This document shows positions 9,458 to 18,614 of a stretch of DNA of 64,000 nt, in pieces. Below the pieces are notes generated by a model. It did not search any database. It saw nothing but the letters and a program-made list of their open reading frames with translations, and was not told the DNA's origin. Within the stretch, counting starts at the first letter, position 1; each line of letters opens with the position of its first letter. Origin of the DNA: Erwinia pyri (GTDB taxonomy: Bacteria; Pseudomonadota; Gammaproteobacteria; Enterobacterales; Enterobacteriaceae); assembly GCF_030758455.1 (NCBI RefSeq), contig NZ_CP132353.1:4402001-4466000 (forward strand). Direction: 5' to 3'. The position numbers and the translations under genes are program-made.

Positions 9458-10374
9458 ACGCATCCTGCCAGCTAAGCATTTTGATTGCTGCTCACAACAG
9501 CGAGCGTTTTCTTGCTGCCACGCTGGAGAGCATTATCGCCTCACTGGGGAAGTCGCTGGAGAAGGCGGAGATTATCATCATCAATGATGCCTCAACCGAC
9601 AGTACCCAGGCGATCATCGATAACTATGCCCGGCGGCTCCCCCGGCTCAGCCACGTTTACGCCACGCACCGCAATGTAGGAAAAGCGCGTAATCACGCGG
9701 TGCAGCTGGCCTCAGGGGACTATATCCTGATGGTGGACAGTGACGATCGGCTTCTGCCCGGCGCGCTGCATGAAAGGCTCGATACCCTGAGCGTTCACAA
9801 GCCGGGCATCCTTCTCAGCAAAATTATTGAAGTCCGTGAGCATACGCCGGAGCCACGGTGGCAGAGCGCCGAGCCTGAGGAACTGACCCAGCATCAGGCC
9901 ATTGAACGCTTTCTGATCCACCGGGATTATCAGGCACATTTCATCGGCCAGTTTTTCTCGCGCGCTCTGCTGCAGGCGCACGCGTTTCCCGATTTTATCT
10001 GTTATGAGGATACCTGGCTGTTTCCACTGTTGCTGACGCAAAGCCAGAAAACGCTGTTTTCCGATCGCGGTTTTTATCTCTATCGCAAGCATGCCACCAG
10101 CCTTTCATCCGCGATTGACGAGCCGAAAATTGCCTGTCTGATCGCCGCCACGCAGCAGATGGACAGGGTCCTGCCTGCGCATTTTTCACCGCTTATCACC
10201 TGCCACTGGATCGATATCGCCAATCGCTATCATGACGCTTTGCGCGGAACAGAGCAGGGTGCGATTGTCAGGGAACGCATCGGCCAGACGAACCTGATTC
10301 AGTTTCTTCTGCACCGAAAGGTCAGGTTAAGCTACAAACGAAAAATGCTGAAGGTACGTAAACGGGGCCTTTGA
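9454..10374 (+). CDS. GT2-family glycosyltransferase of the LPS core locus
   Basis: The 306-residue product has a GT-A fold of family 2. It opens with LSILIAAHNS (residues 7-16), continues with IINDASTDST, and carries the metal-binding triad at D95-S-D97-D98. No membrane segment is seen. ATGA overlap with waaC makes it part of the hldD-waaF-waaC transcript, so it very likely adds a core sugar or decoration. Which sugar cannot be told. In E. coli this place is held by waaL, so this gene is lineage-specific. Confidence 0.88.
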   Translation: MNASCQLSILIAAHNSERFLAATLESIIASLGKSLEKAEIIIINDASTDSTQAIIDNYARRLPRLSHVYATHRNVGKARNHAVQLASGDYILMVDSDDRLLPGALHERLDTLSVHKPGILLSKIIEVREHTPEPRWQSAEPEELTQHQAIERFLIHRDYQAHFIGQFFSRALLQAHAFPDFICYEDTWLFPLLLTQSQKTLFSDRGFYLYRKHATSLSSAIDEPKIACLIAATQQMDRVLPAHFSPLITCHWIDIANRYHDALRGTEQGAIVRERIGQTNLIQFLLHRKVRLSYKRKMLKVRKRGL

Positions 10375-10389
10375 AGACCCCGGAGGGTG

Positions 10390-11655
10390 TCAGTCTGGCT
10401 GGCTTCTGACCGGGGCTATTTTCAGCGTGTTCAACATCTCGCACACCAGCAGCATCAGCGCCACACACACGGTCAGTTCACGGCTAATGAATACCACATC
10501 GGTTAACCCACTCACGACGATGCCCAGCATCACCGCCAGCAGCATGGCATTACGCGTACGGCAGGCATACACAATCAGCGCGATATAAAAGAGCAGGATC
10601 ACTAACGCTCCCTGGATGCCCTGTAACGTGGCGCTCTCCAGCAGCTCATTATGCAAATGCACTTTTTCATACATCAGAGAGATTTTTTCCTGATGACGGG
10701 TTTTAACATAGTGCTGGAAGCAGGCGGTACGATCCTCAGACTTCATGCCCAATGGCTCTTCGCTGAGACAATATGCGCCGACTTTCCACATCGACAGCCG
10801 CGAGGTTAGTGAACCAAACTTATTGCCGTCCGAGCTGACATAGGTGTTGTACTCCTTTATCGTGGCATTCAGTTTAGGCTCAATCATCGGTTTATAACTT
10901 AAACCGACCACAACGGCTAACGCTGCCAGCACCGCAAGGAGTGATTTCCAGCCAAAGTGGCGGAACTGCAGCAGACCAACAACGAGGATAATAAGCGGCC
11001 AGGCGGCCATCATATTTCGGGTGCCGGTCTGCACAAGGATGAAATAGGAGAGACAAAAAACCAGCAGGCAGAGCAGAATATTTGCAACGGTATGCTTTTC
11101 GGAGGCGAGTAAAAACAGCACCATCGTGGAGAGCATAGCGTAGCCATAGGCTGAGATTGTTGCGCGATCCAGCGCAAATACCACCCGATGCATATCGCTG
11201 AAATACTGGTAGAAACCAAAAAGAGTGGCGGCAACAAAGGCCAGTATTAAACCATTACGCAGTAGCCAGAAGCTCTTTAGCGAATGTTTTTTCATTTGTG
11301 AAAACAGCCAGTAACCGACAACGCAGGCCAGTAAAAGGCGTTTTCCTGAGTTCAGATAATCGTTGAAAGGGTTGTAATGGCTGTCACCGAGGTACTCCCA
11401 GTAAAACCAGATCACTTTGCTTAACCCTACCGCCGCTAACAGACCAATAAACCAAAGTCTTGATTTATCGCAGGTTTTCCAGTCTGACAAAATCCCGGCC
11501 AGCGAGAAATAAAAGGTCCAGTAAAAAAGCACCTTGGCCCCTTTTACATCAATAAAGGTCACCATAATCGTTAACAGCGTAGCGGCCAACGCCAGGAAAT
11601 AGAACGCTGACCGAAAATCCATCTTCTTGATACCGATCGTCATTTTTACTCTCAT
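10390..11655 (-). CDS. waaL: O-antigen ligase
   Basis: WaaL joins undecaprenyl-linked O-antigen to the finished lipid A-core on the periplasmic side of the inner membrane. The 421-residue protein is highly hydrophobic, with about 10-12 membrane spans in the O-antigen ligase (Wzy_C) pattern. A long periplasmic loop lies between them and holds RLSMWKVG and HLHNELLE. H335 in that last motif, beside H333, occupies the place of the functionally important histidine of E. coli WaaL. QTGTRNMMAAWP in an earlier loop holds the conserved arginine. The start overlaps the deacetylase stop as ATGA, so both are translated from one minus-strand transcript. Primary identity within the family is low, as is usual for WaaL. 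Confidence 0.9.
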   Translation of the reverse strand: MRVKMTIGIKKMDFRSAFYFLALAATLLTIMVTFIDVKGAKVLFYWTFYFSLAGILSDWKTCDKSRLWFIGLLAAVGLSKVIWFYWEYLGDSHYNPFNDYLNSGKRLLLACVVGYWLFSQMKKHSLKSFWLLRNGLILAFVAATLFGFYQYFSDMHRVVFALDRATISAYGYAMLSTMVLFLLASEKHTVANILLCLLVFCLSYFILVQTGTRNMMAAWPLIILVVGLLQFRHFGWKSLLAVLAALAVVVGLSYKPMIEPKLNATIKEYNTYVSSDGNKFGSLTSRLSMWKVGAYCLSEEPLGMKSEDRTACFQHYVKTRHQEKISLMYEKVHLHNELLESATLQGIQGALVILLFYIALIVYACRTRNAMLLAVMLGIVVSGLTDVVFISRELTVCVALMLLVCEMLNTLKIAPVRSQPD

Positions 11656-12632
11656 CCAATACTTGGGGAATTTTGGCGCACTTTGGTTGCCGCATATTCT
11701 GCCAGCGTCATGCCGACCGTACGGCTCTGCAACCAGCTAAACAGCTGCTCAAGATCGCTGTAGAGACGATCGATATCCGCTTCATTTTTAAACGTCGGGC
11801 TGCCGTCAGGCATGAATTCGGAGGAGTGAAGCATAAACTCAACATAGTCCGCTCCGCCTGCCAGCGTTTTTTCCGCCACCCCAATCATTTGTTGCACGTT
11901 GCCTCCGGTGGGACGAAGCCAGTGAACTGAAGGCGAGCGTTGCTTACCACGGAGTTTGTCATATCCCTGCTTCAGGCTGTTCATCAAACCTGAGTGCTTG
12001 TACTGGATGGTCATCGGCACTTCGAGCAGCGGCGAATCTCCTTCACGGGAAATATCCTCCACGTTAAGGAAATAGGCGTGCTCAGGGAAATGGGTATAAT
12101 TTGTCCCGCCTTTACCCTGAGGCGCGCCCGGTGAAAACTGCCAGTTCACGCGCGGCGTGACGGAGCAGTCCACCTTGTAGCCGAATTCAATCAGCAACTT
12201 AGCGTAGCGCTCATCAAAGGCCCAGCGACCGGCGCGGTGACTCACCATTTTGGTCTGGAAGGTCTCTTCCAGCAGCTGCGTCATATACGCAATCTTCCTG
12301 CGCATCTCCTCAACCGGGTATTCGATCAGATAGGGCTGAAACTGCCAGTCATCGCTGGTCAGTTGATAGTCCGGCGGGCTGTACCAGGCGTGGAGGTGCA
12401 TTCCCACCTCTCCCTGACGACGGGCAATCACGTCACGGGCAAACGCCTGATAGACCGGATCGACAGCCATCTCATAATTGGTCAGCCAGGTAGGCTTAAA
12501 AGCATATTTTTCGCAAAGTTGCTGGAATCGTGCGAGATAACCCGCATTTTTAGTCGTAACCTGTCCGGTACGATTACGCCAAAGGTTGTCACCTTCCGTA
12601 TCAATGGTGATTAAGAATGCTGGTTTGTTCAT
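11652..12632 (-). CDS. Polysaccharide deacetylase family protein (WalW-like)
   Basis: The 326-residue product has a NodB-like deacetylase architecture. It starts with FLITIDTEGDN (D11 and E13 at the metal site), has GMHLHAWYSPP at residues 77-87 (H79 and H81), and SHRAGRWAFDE in the middle, typical of motifs 1 to 3 of the family. There is no signal peptide, so it should act in the cytoplasm on a core or donor sugar before export. It is translationally coupled to waaL. Similar deacetylases in other enterobacterial core loci have been named WalW or WabN; I recognise the family but not the exact orthologue. Removal of an N-acetyl group from a core amino sugar is a reasonable guess. Confidence 0.85.
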   Translation of the reverse strand: MNKPAFLITIDTEGDNLWRNRTGQVTTKNAGYLARFQQLCEKYAFKPTWLTNYEMAVDPVYQAFARDVIARRQGEVGMHLHAWYSPPDYQLTSDDWQFQPYLIEYPVEEMRRKIAYMTQLLEETFQTKMVSHRAGRWAFDERYAKLLIEFGYKVDCSVTPRVNWQFSPGAPQGKGGTNYTHFPEHAYFLNVEDISREGDSPLLEVPMTIQYKHSGLMNSLKQGYDKLRGKQRSPSVHWLRPTGGNVQQMIGVAEKTLAGGADYVEFMLHSSEFMPDGSPTFKNEADIDRLYSDLEQLFSWLQSRTVGMTLAEYAATKVRQNSPSIG

Positions 12633-12890
12633 GCCGGGTAGAGGCTCCTGATAGGCTCAGGGCTATGTTACGCAGCAGCCCTGTGAGACGCAAAGAGATT
12701 TACCGCAGGCCAGCAGGGTCCGATTCAGCTGTGGCACTCTTGCAGTTAATTTTCTAAGATAACGGCAGCTAATAGAAACAGCACAATAAGTTAGCGCATA
12801 TCAGCGCCCTGATTTTCGCAGGTGGGTTGATTATACGCGACCCGAGGCGGCATAGCGCCCGACGCACGTTTTCTGTTTAAGGGTAAAAAA
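12633..12890. promoter_or_regulatory. Divergent intergenic region of the LPS core locus
   Basis: These 258 bases separate the minus-strand deacetylase-waaL pair from the plus-strand GT4 gene and must hold promoters for both. On the minus strand a perfect -10 hexamer TATAAT lies at 12830-12835, with no good -35. On the plus strand GGCGGCATAGCGC at 12847-12859 loosely resembles the RfaH ops element but with two inserted bases. No open frame of interest is present. Confidence 0.5.
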
Positions 12891-13997
12891 TTGTCCAAGC
12901 GCATTTTGATGATCATTGATGGCTTGCCCGGTGGTGGAGCAGAGAAAGTGGTATTGACGCTTTCCAAAGGGCTGATTGAGCGCGGACATCGGGTTTCGTT
13001 ATTCTCATTGCGGGCGGTGTGCGAATATCCGCTTCCGGCCGGTCTCGATTATCATGTGATACAGGATAAATGCAAAAAACCGTGGCGGAAACTCACCGAA
13101 CTGCACCGTCGCGCCGTCCAGCTGGATAAGCAAATTACCCTTGCCGAGCAGAGCGGTGGCCCTTATGACCTGATCGTCTCGCACTTGCACAAGACCGACA
13201 GAATTGTCCGCCGCTGCCCTCACCTTAACCCGCACCGAACCTGGTATTGCCTGCACGGCGTTTTCTCAGCCTCCTATCTGGCCCGCCGCACGGGATTTTC
13301 GCTGTGGTTGAAAACAGTCAAAACGCGCAATATCTATCAGCAGCGTAATATCATCGGCGTTTCACGCTATGTGGTAGACGATCTCAAGCGCGCTTTTAAT
13401 GTGAAGCCAAAGCGCGAAAAGGTCATTTATAATCCCTTCGATTTTGCCGCCATCGAATCACTATCTCTGGAGCCTTGCAGCCTGGAAGGCCAGGAGTACG
13501 TTATCCATGTGGGACGTTTCCATCCAACTAAACGCCACGACAGGCTGCTTCGCGCTTACGCTAAAAGCGGACTGGAAGCGCCTCTGGTGCTGATTGGCCA
13601 GGGAAGACCAGAGGTAACAGCAGCGATAAAGAGGCTGGCAGCGGAATTAAATATCAGCGACAAGGTGATTTTTAAGGGCTTCGTTGACAATCCTTACCCC
13701 TATATCCGGCACGCCAGACTTTTGGTTGTCAGCTCGGACAGTGAAGGGTTTGGCAATGTGTTAGTGGAAGCGTTGATTTGCCATACGCCAGTGGTCAGTA
13801 CGAAGTGCCCGGGCGGCCCGGTCAGTATTCTTACCGGCGAGCTCTCCCGGGGGCTGGCAGAACTGAATGATGATTCACTGGCGGCCGCTATCAAAGAGGT
13901 GTATCTGCATCCGCCTGAAATGTCCACGCCTGATGTGAACGCTTACAGTATTGAAGCAATATGCAAACAGTACCTTGATTTAATTAAAGTTAATTAA
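12891..13997 (+). CDS. GT4-family glycosyltransferase of the LPS core locus
   Basis: The start is TTG at 12891 with AAGGG 8 bases upstream. The 368 residues show the GT4 plan: an N-terminal DGLPGGGAEKV loop (residues 10-20), a linker near residue 200, and the donor domain beginning YVIHVGRFHPTKRHD. The signature E-x7-E is EGFGNVLVE with E285 and E293. The protein is soluble and probably acts at the inner face of the membrane on the outer core. It opens the plus-strand part of the cluster. The exact sugar is not readable from sequence. Confidence 0.87.
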   Translation: MSKRILMIIDGLPGGGAEKVVLTLSKGLIERGHRVSLFSLRAVCEYPLPAGLDYHVIQDKCKKPWRKLTELHRRAVQLDKQITLAEQSGGPYDLIVSHLHKTDRIVRRCPHLNPHRTWYCLHGVFSASYLARRTGFSLWLKTVKTRNIYQQRNIIGVSRYVVDDLKRAFNVKPKREKVIYNPFDFAAIESLSLEPCSLEGQEYVIHVGRFHPTKRHDRLLRAYAKSGLEAPLVLIGQGRPEVTAAIKRLAAELNISDKVIFKGFVDNPYPYIRHARLLVVSSDSEGFGNVLVEALICHTPVVSTKCPGGPVSILTGELSRGLAELNDDSLAAAIKEVYLHPPEMSTPDVNAYSIEAICKQYLDLIKVN

Positions 13998-14044
13998 CAA
14001 AGGTCCTCAGCATGACCTGCTGTTTCAGGGGTAGAATAAGCCGT

Positions 14045-14063
14045 CTGTCAGTGACACTGACAG
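14045..14063. repeat. 19-bp perfect palindrome
   Basis: CTGTCAGTG and CACTGACAG are perfect inverted arms around a single central A. The element sits 48 bases after the GT4 stop and 162 bases before the GT9 start. A run of seven T lies 10 bases beyond, too far for a classic terminator. It could be an operator for a dimeric regulator or a loose terminator hairpin. Confidence 0.6.
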
Positions 14064-14086
14064 CCCGAACCCATTTTTTTACTTAA

Positions 14087-14224
14087 TGCCTAAGGTTTTT
14101 AGCCCATGATAACGCTCACCTACAGGAACGGCTATCTGAGCTCTTTGCTAAACGACTCATCAAGCCCGATCCCGCCTTTTATGATGGGAAGCCGCACGGC
14201 GAGCCAGCTCAGGGAGAAGAGAGC
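14087..14224 (+). other. Coding-like stretch without a start codon, in frame with the next gene
   Basis: From the TAA at 14084 to the GTG at 14225 the frame of the next gene is open for 46 codons and reads like protein, ending in phrases such as KRLIKPDPAFYDGKPHGE. No ATG, GTG or TTG occurs in this frame before 14225. In another frame a 40-codon frame (ATG 14106, TGA ending 14228) overlaps the GTG start by four bases as GTGA and could act as a coupled leader. The stretch may be the decayed 3' end of a lost gene or an unrecognised N-terminal extension. Neither is proven. Confidence 0.4.
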
Positions 14225-15322
14225 GTGAATTATGTGTTGCTATTTTTGCTGATCTTGCCCCTGAAGCTTCTGATGAAGCTCAGGCATCAGAAAGGCACGC
14301 GTAATCTGGTTATTCAGACGGCTAAAATTGGCGATTTCGTCAATATTACGCCGCTTCTTCATCATCTTAAGCAGAGTGATGCTTTGCTGAGCCGCGCCGT
14401 TGCGCCGCTGGCTCGCAATGACGCCTTTATTGAGGAGATCTTCTACGTTGAGGATCACAAAACCAGCACGCTGAACAAACTTAAATTAGCGTTCAGGTTG
14501 ATGAACCGATATGACAACGTTTATCTGCTGCACCCGAACAACGCTAATCTTTTTTATGCCGCCTGCTGTAACGCGACCAATAAACAGTTTTTGTCTATGT
14601 ATCGCCGCAAGTGGTATCAGGCACTTTTTTATCTGACCGCCACCGGCACCGTCGAACATGAGAAAACGACCTTAACGCTGGAGAATTATCTGAAGCTGGC
14701 GGACCGGTCGCTGACTAAAGAGAGTTACCCTAAGCACGCCACGCAGCCTCTGCTGAAGCCTGCGGATGCGCCGGAAGAGCTCTTTATCACCGACAAAATC
14801 AAAATCGGCATCAGTATCTCCGCAGGCAATCAGGCCAAGACCATCCCGCCCGTTATCTGGAAAAGATTGTTTGACCGCCTGAGTGAACTGCCCTGCCAGT
14901 TCTATGTTTTTGGCGCACCGAATGAACTTAACCATTTAAATGAGCTCAATAAGGTGACAGGTGAGCGCGATAATCTGGTCAACCTGATAGGCAGGGTCTC
15001 CCTGGAGGGATTACCTTATGCTATCAGCCAGATGGACTTTTATGTGGCGTCAGATTCCGGCAATGTTTATATAGCCGACTCGCAAAATGTGCCGATTATT
15101 TTGATTTATGGGCCTTGTAGCGTAGAAGAACAGCGCCCACTGGGCGATGTTTTACTGATCGGCCCTAACCATATCGCACCCAGCTCGTTTATTTTCTATG
15201 CGCCCTACAAATTTAGTCATCCCGCTGAACAGCTTTTTGAGCTTGATGAACGCAAGCTGGATGATATTTATAACTTTATCTGTGCGCGTAAGCCTCATTT
15301 GATTCAAGAGACTTTACCCTGA
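14225..15322 (+). CDS. GT9-family glycosyltransferase (heptosyltransferase-like)
   Basis: The start GTG at 14225 has AGGGAG about 9 bases upstream. The 365-residue product has a hydrophobic N-terminus (residues 3-18), then LVIQTAKIGDFVNITPLL with D37 in the position of the heptosyltransferase catalytic aspartate. The C-terminal half contains DFYVASDSGNVYIADS and ILIYGP, resembling the donor-site motifs of GT9 enzymes (SDSGxxH), but with valine-tyrosine where histidine is usual. It clearly belongs near WaaC/WaaF/WaaQ but is more diverged. The hydrophobic N-terminus may anchor it to the membrane. Spacing of 2 bases to the next gene suggests an operon. Confidence 0.82.
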   Translation: MNYVLLFLLILPLKLLMKLRHQKGTRNLVIQTAKIGDFVNITPLLHHLKQSDALLSRAVAPLARNDAFIEEIFYVEDHKTSTLNKLKLAFRLMNRYDNVYLLHPNNANLFYAACCNATNKQFLSMYRRKWYQALFYLTATGTVEHEKTTLTLENYLKLADRSLTKESYPKHATQPLLKPADAPEELFITDKIKIGISISAGNQAKTIPPVIWKRLFDRLSELPCQFYVFGAPNELNHLNELNKVTGERDNLVNLIGRVSLEGLPYAISQMDFYVASDSGNVYIADSQNVPIILIYGPCSVEEQRPLGDVLLIGPNHIAPSSFIFYAPYKFSHPAEQLFELDERKLDDIYNFICARKPHLIQETLP

Positions 15323-15324
15323 GT

Positions 15325-16326
15325 ATGATGCTGCATCCTGAAGCCTCAGCCCCTGAGCTGAGCGTGATTATTCCCATGTACAACGCCGGGACAAGCTTCG
15401 AGCCTTTTATGGCCTCATTGCTGTCGCAGACGCTGCAATCTATTGAAATCATTATTGTTAATGATGGCTCAACGGATGAGTCTGCCGCGATGGCGCACCG
15501 TTATGCCGCTGAGCATGCGCATATTCAGGTCATCGACCAGCAGAATGGCGGCGTATCCCGGGCGCGTAATGCCGGGCTGGCGGTCGCTAAAGGTCAGTAT
15601 GTCACCTTCCCCGATGCCGACGACAAACTCGCCCCGGAGATGTACAGCAAGCTGATGGCCATGGCCCGTCAGGACGATCTGGATGTGGCACAGTGCAATG
15701 CCGAGCGCGTCTTTTGGGGCGGTGATAATGCCAAACCTTTGATCCCCACTGACCGTCTGCAATCCACCCCGGTGCTGAGCGGTGCCGAATGGCTGGGCAA
15801 AGCGCTAGCCACTAATCGTTATCTGCATGTGGTCTGGCTGGGCATCTACCGCCGGGCGCTGATTGAAGAACTCAACTTACTGTTCGAGCCCGGTCTGCAT
15901 CATCAGGATATCCCCTGGACAACCGAGCTGATGCTGAACGCCCGTCGGGTACGTTATACCGACGAGGTGATGTATCGCTATTATGTTCACGACCAGTCGA
16001 TCAGCAATCAGAAACGCACCGGCATGCGTAACGTCGAGTATCAGCGCCATTACCTTAAAATTGCCCGCATGCTGGATGAGATTAACCTTCGCTACAAAAA
16101 CAGGGTGAAGATTGCTCCCTCTATCTACCGGCAGGTGACGAAAGAAGCGCTGACGGTGTGCCATTCTATCCGTCGTGAGCCTGAGGCTGATGCGCGACAG
16201 GCGATGATCTCCGACCTGATTACCAGCAAAACGCCGCGCAGAATGATGCGCAACGCGCGTGGCGCTCGTCAGTGGTATCAGCTGTTGCTCTGGCTGAGCC
16301 GCATTTATCGCTGGCGGAAAGCTTAA
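15325..16326 (+). CDS. GT2-family glycosyltransferase of the LPS core locus
   Basis: The 333-residue product begins LSVIIPMYNAGTSF (residues 12-25) and has IIIVNDGSTDES and the metal-binding triad PDADD (D97, D99, D100), a clear GT-A family 2 enzyme. GGVSRARNAGL is the usual second motif. The C-terminal third is basic and unlike any sugar-specific family I know. It follows the GT9 gene by 2 bases and probably adds an outer-core sugar. The first ATG pair at 15325/15328 leaves a one-codon ambiguity in the start. Confidence 0.87.
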   Translation: MMLHPEASAPELSVIIPMYNAGTSFEPFMASLLSQTLQSIEIIIVNDGSTDESAAMAHRYAAEHAHIQVIDQQNGGVSRARNAGLAVAKGQYVTFPDADDKLAPEMYSKLMAMARQDDLDVAQCNAERVFWGGDNAKPLIPTDRLQSTPVLSGAEWLGKALATNRYLHVVWLGIYRRALIEELNLLFEPGLHHQDIPWTTELMLNARRVRYTDEVMYRYYVHDQSISNQKRTGMRNVEYQRHYLKIARMLDEINLRYKNRVKIAPSIYRQVTKEALTVCHSIRREPEADARQAMISDLITSKTPRRMMRNARGARQWYQLLLWLSRIYRWRKA

Positions 16327-16402
16327 TGGTTAAGCTCACTCACTTTCCCCTTAGCAGGGTTTCCCTTACAATCGGTCCACTTGACTTCGAGACCTTCTGA
16401 GT

Positions 16403-17485
16403 ATGGCTACTCTTCAATCGCCCTCTGCGTTTACGCCACAGAACATCCTGCTGATAAAGCTGCGCCACCACGGCGACATGCTGCTCACGACGCCGGTGAT
16501 ACATGCTCTTCGCCGGCAGTATCCTCAGGCCAGCATTGATGTTCTTTTGTATAAAGAAACCCGACCGATGCTGCAGGCTCATCCGGACATCCGCCAGATT
16601 CATTTTATCGACCGGGGTTGGAAAAAAGAGGGCGTGTGGCAACACATCAGGCATGAAGTAGCGCTGGCAAATTCTGTGCGCCAGTGCCATTACGATCTGG
16701 TCATTAACCTTGCCGATCAATGGCGAAGCGCCCTCCTTACCCTGCTTTCCGGGGCCAAAATGCGAATCGGGTTTGATTTTAACAAGCGCAAAAACGTGTT
16801 CTGGCGGCTGGCGCATACCCATCGCGTCTCTACGGCACAGCATGGAAGCCTGCATACGGCGGAGCAGAACCTCACGGCGCTTAAGCCGCTGAATATCCCC
16901 ATTGAGGGCATTCCGGCCGCCATGCATTACAGCGAGAATGACTGGCATATCACCCGGACAAAGCTTGCAGAGCACCAGACTTCCCCCAGGCCCTATATTG
17001 TCCTGCAGCCAACCTCACGCTGGCTTTTCAAGTGCTGGGAAGATGACAAAATGGCCGCGCTGACAGACCATCTCGCCTCTGATGAGTATGATATTGTGCT
17101 GACCGCCGCGCCCGATAAAAAAGAGCGGGCGATGATCGATCATATCCTCTCATTATGTCAGAACCGTCGGGTTATCTCTCTGGCAGGTCAGCTGACCCTG
17201 ACGCAGTTGGCCGCGCTGATAGACCATGCCCGCCTGTTTATCGGCGTCGATTCGGCGCCGATGCATATGGCTGCTGCACTGGATACGCCTTGTATTGCGT
17301 TATTCGGCCCCACCAAGCTGAAACAGTGGCGTCCATGGGGCGAAAATAACAAGGTGATCTGGGCCGGGGACTATGCACCTTTGCCTTCACCGGACAGCAT
17401 TGATACCAAAACAACCACGCGTTATCTCTCCGCTATTCCACTGGAAGAGGTGGTAAAAGCCGCCAGGAGCTATCTGGATGAGTAA
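16403..17485 (+). CDS. waaQ: LPS core heptosyltransferase III
   Basis: WaaQ adds the branch heptose to the second heptose of the inner core. The 360-residue GT9 protein has ILLIKLRHHGDMLLTTPVI with D25 and the donor-site segment FIGVDSAPMHMAAAL followed by ALFGPT, as in E. coli WaaQ. Its stop overlaps the start of the wabG-like gene by 8 bases. A weak promoter may lie upstream, with TACAAT at 16367-16372, but I found no matching -35 box. No ops element is visible in the 76-base gap. Confidence 0.93.
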   Translation: MATLQSPSAFTPQNILLIKLRHHGDMLLTTPVIHALRRQYPQASIDVLLYKETRPMLQAHPDIRQIHFIDRGWKKEGVWQHIRHEVALANSVRQCHYDLVINLADQWRSALLTLLSGAKMRIGFDFNKRKNVFWRLAHTHRVSTAQHGSLHTAEQNLTALKPLNIPIEGIPAAMHYSENDWHITRTKLAEHQTSPRPYIVLQPTSRWLFKCWEDDKMAALTDHLASDEYDIVLTAAPDKKERAMIDHILSLCQNRRVISLAGQLTLTQLAALIDHARLFIGVDSAPMHMAAALDTPCIALFGPTKLKQWRPWGENNKVIWAGDYAPLPSPDSIDTKTTTRYLSAIPLEEVVKAARSYLDE

Positions 17486-18614
17486 GGTCAGACTGGCTAT
17501 TGTGCGCCAGAAATATCGCCCCGACGGCGGCGCCGAACGGTTTATCTCACGCGCGCTTGAAGCGCTGGACGATGAGCGGCTGGAACTGAACATCATTACC
17601 CGTAGCTGGCAGGGTGAGCCAAAACCAGACTGGCATCTGCACATCTGTAACCCCAAAAAATGGGGGCGGATTTCTCGTGAACGCGGCTTCGCAGAGGCGG
17701 CTCGTGCCTGCTGGCAGCGTGAGAATTTTGATATCGTTCAGAGTCATGAACGCATTGCGGGTTGTGATATTTTTCGGGCAGGCGATGGGGTTCATCGCGT
17801 CTGGCTGGAACAGCGCGCACGTATTGTTCCCCCTTTTCAGCGCCTGCTTACTCACTTCAGCGGTTATCATCGCTATGTGATGGCGGTGGAAGAGGAGATG
17901 TTCCGCTCTGACTCGCTTAAGAAAATTATCTGTAATTCGCTGATGGTGAAGAACGACATCATGCGCTGCTTTCAGGTACCGGAGGAGAAGTTCGCGGTTA
18001 TCTATAACGCCATTGATGCACAACGCTTTCAGCCTGCAACAGCAGCAGAACGTCAGCAATCCCGTGAAAAACTGAACCTTCCCGCCAACATCCGGGTCCT
18101 GATTTACGTCGGATCTGGTTTTGAACGTAAAGGGTTAAAAGCCAGTATTACTGCCGTTGCCGCTACCGATGCGCACCTGCTGGTGGTGGGTCAGGATAAG
18201 CAACAGTCACACTATGCTGACCTTGCGCGGAGCCTGGGATGCGAAAGCCGCGTACACTTTGTTGGCGTACAGAACAACGTCATCCCCTTCTATCATGCGG
18301 CGGATGGGCTGCTGTTGCCGACGCTGTACGATCCTTTCCCGAACGTGATTCTGGAAGCGATGGCGTGCGGCCTGCCGGTGATCACCAGTTTCACCTGCGG
18401 CGGCGCAGAATTTATTGTGCAGGGGCAGCAGGGATTTGTCTGTGATGCGCTGGATATTCCCGCGCTGACTGCGGCAGCCGATGCCATTCCGCTGCGCACG
18501 ATGGACAGCAGAATGGGCGATCTGGCCCGTCAACGCATTCTGCCCTGTACACCACAGCAGCTTGCCAGCCAACTTCATGCGCTGTATCAACAAGTGTTAC
18601 AGCGGCCCCGATAA
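17478..18614 (+). CDS. wabG: GT4 core glycosyltransferase, WabG-like
   Basis: The 378-residue protein starts LAIVRQKYRPDGGAERFISRAL (split here at residues 6-27), the N-terminal signature I associate with WabG of Klebsiella and Serratia, which transfers galacturonic acid to the core heptose. The donor domain contains YVGSGFERKGL and a variant nucleotide-sugar motif YDPFPNVILEAM (D285, E293). Near the C-terminus RQRILPCTPQQL is typical of the same family. E. coli has WaaG (a glucosyltransferase) at this step, so the core is probably of the Klebsiella/Serratia type. The donor sugar is inferred, not shown. Confidence 0.85.
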   Translation: MSKVRLAIVRQKYRPDGGAERFISRALEALDDERLELNIITRSWQGEPKPDWHLHICNPKKWGRISRERGFAEAARACWQRENFDIVQSHERIAGCDIFRAGDGVHRVWLEQRARIVPPFQRLLTHFSGYHRYVMAVEEEMFRSDSLKKIICNSLMVKNDIMRCFQVPEEKFAVIYNAIDAQRFQPATAAERQQSREKLNLPANIRVLIYVGSGFERKGLKASITAVAATDAHLLVVGQDKQQSHYADLARSLGCESRVHFVGVQNNVIPFYHAADGLLLPTLYDPFPNVILEAMACGLPVITSFTCGGAEFIVQGQQGFVCDALDIPALTAAADAIPLRTMDSRMGDLARQRILPCTPQQLASQLHALYQQVLQRPR

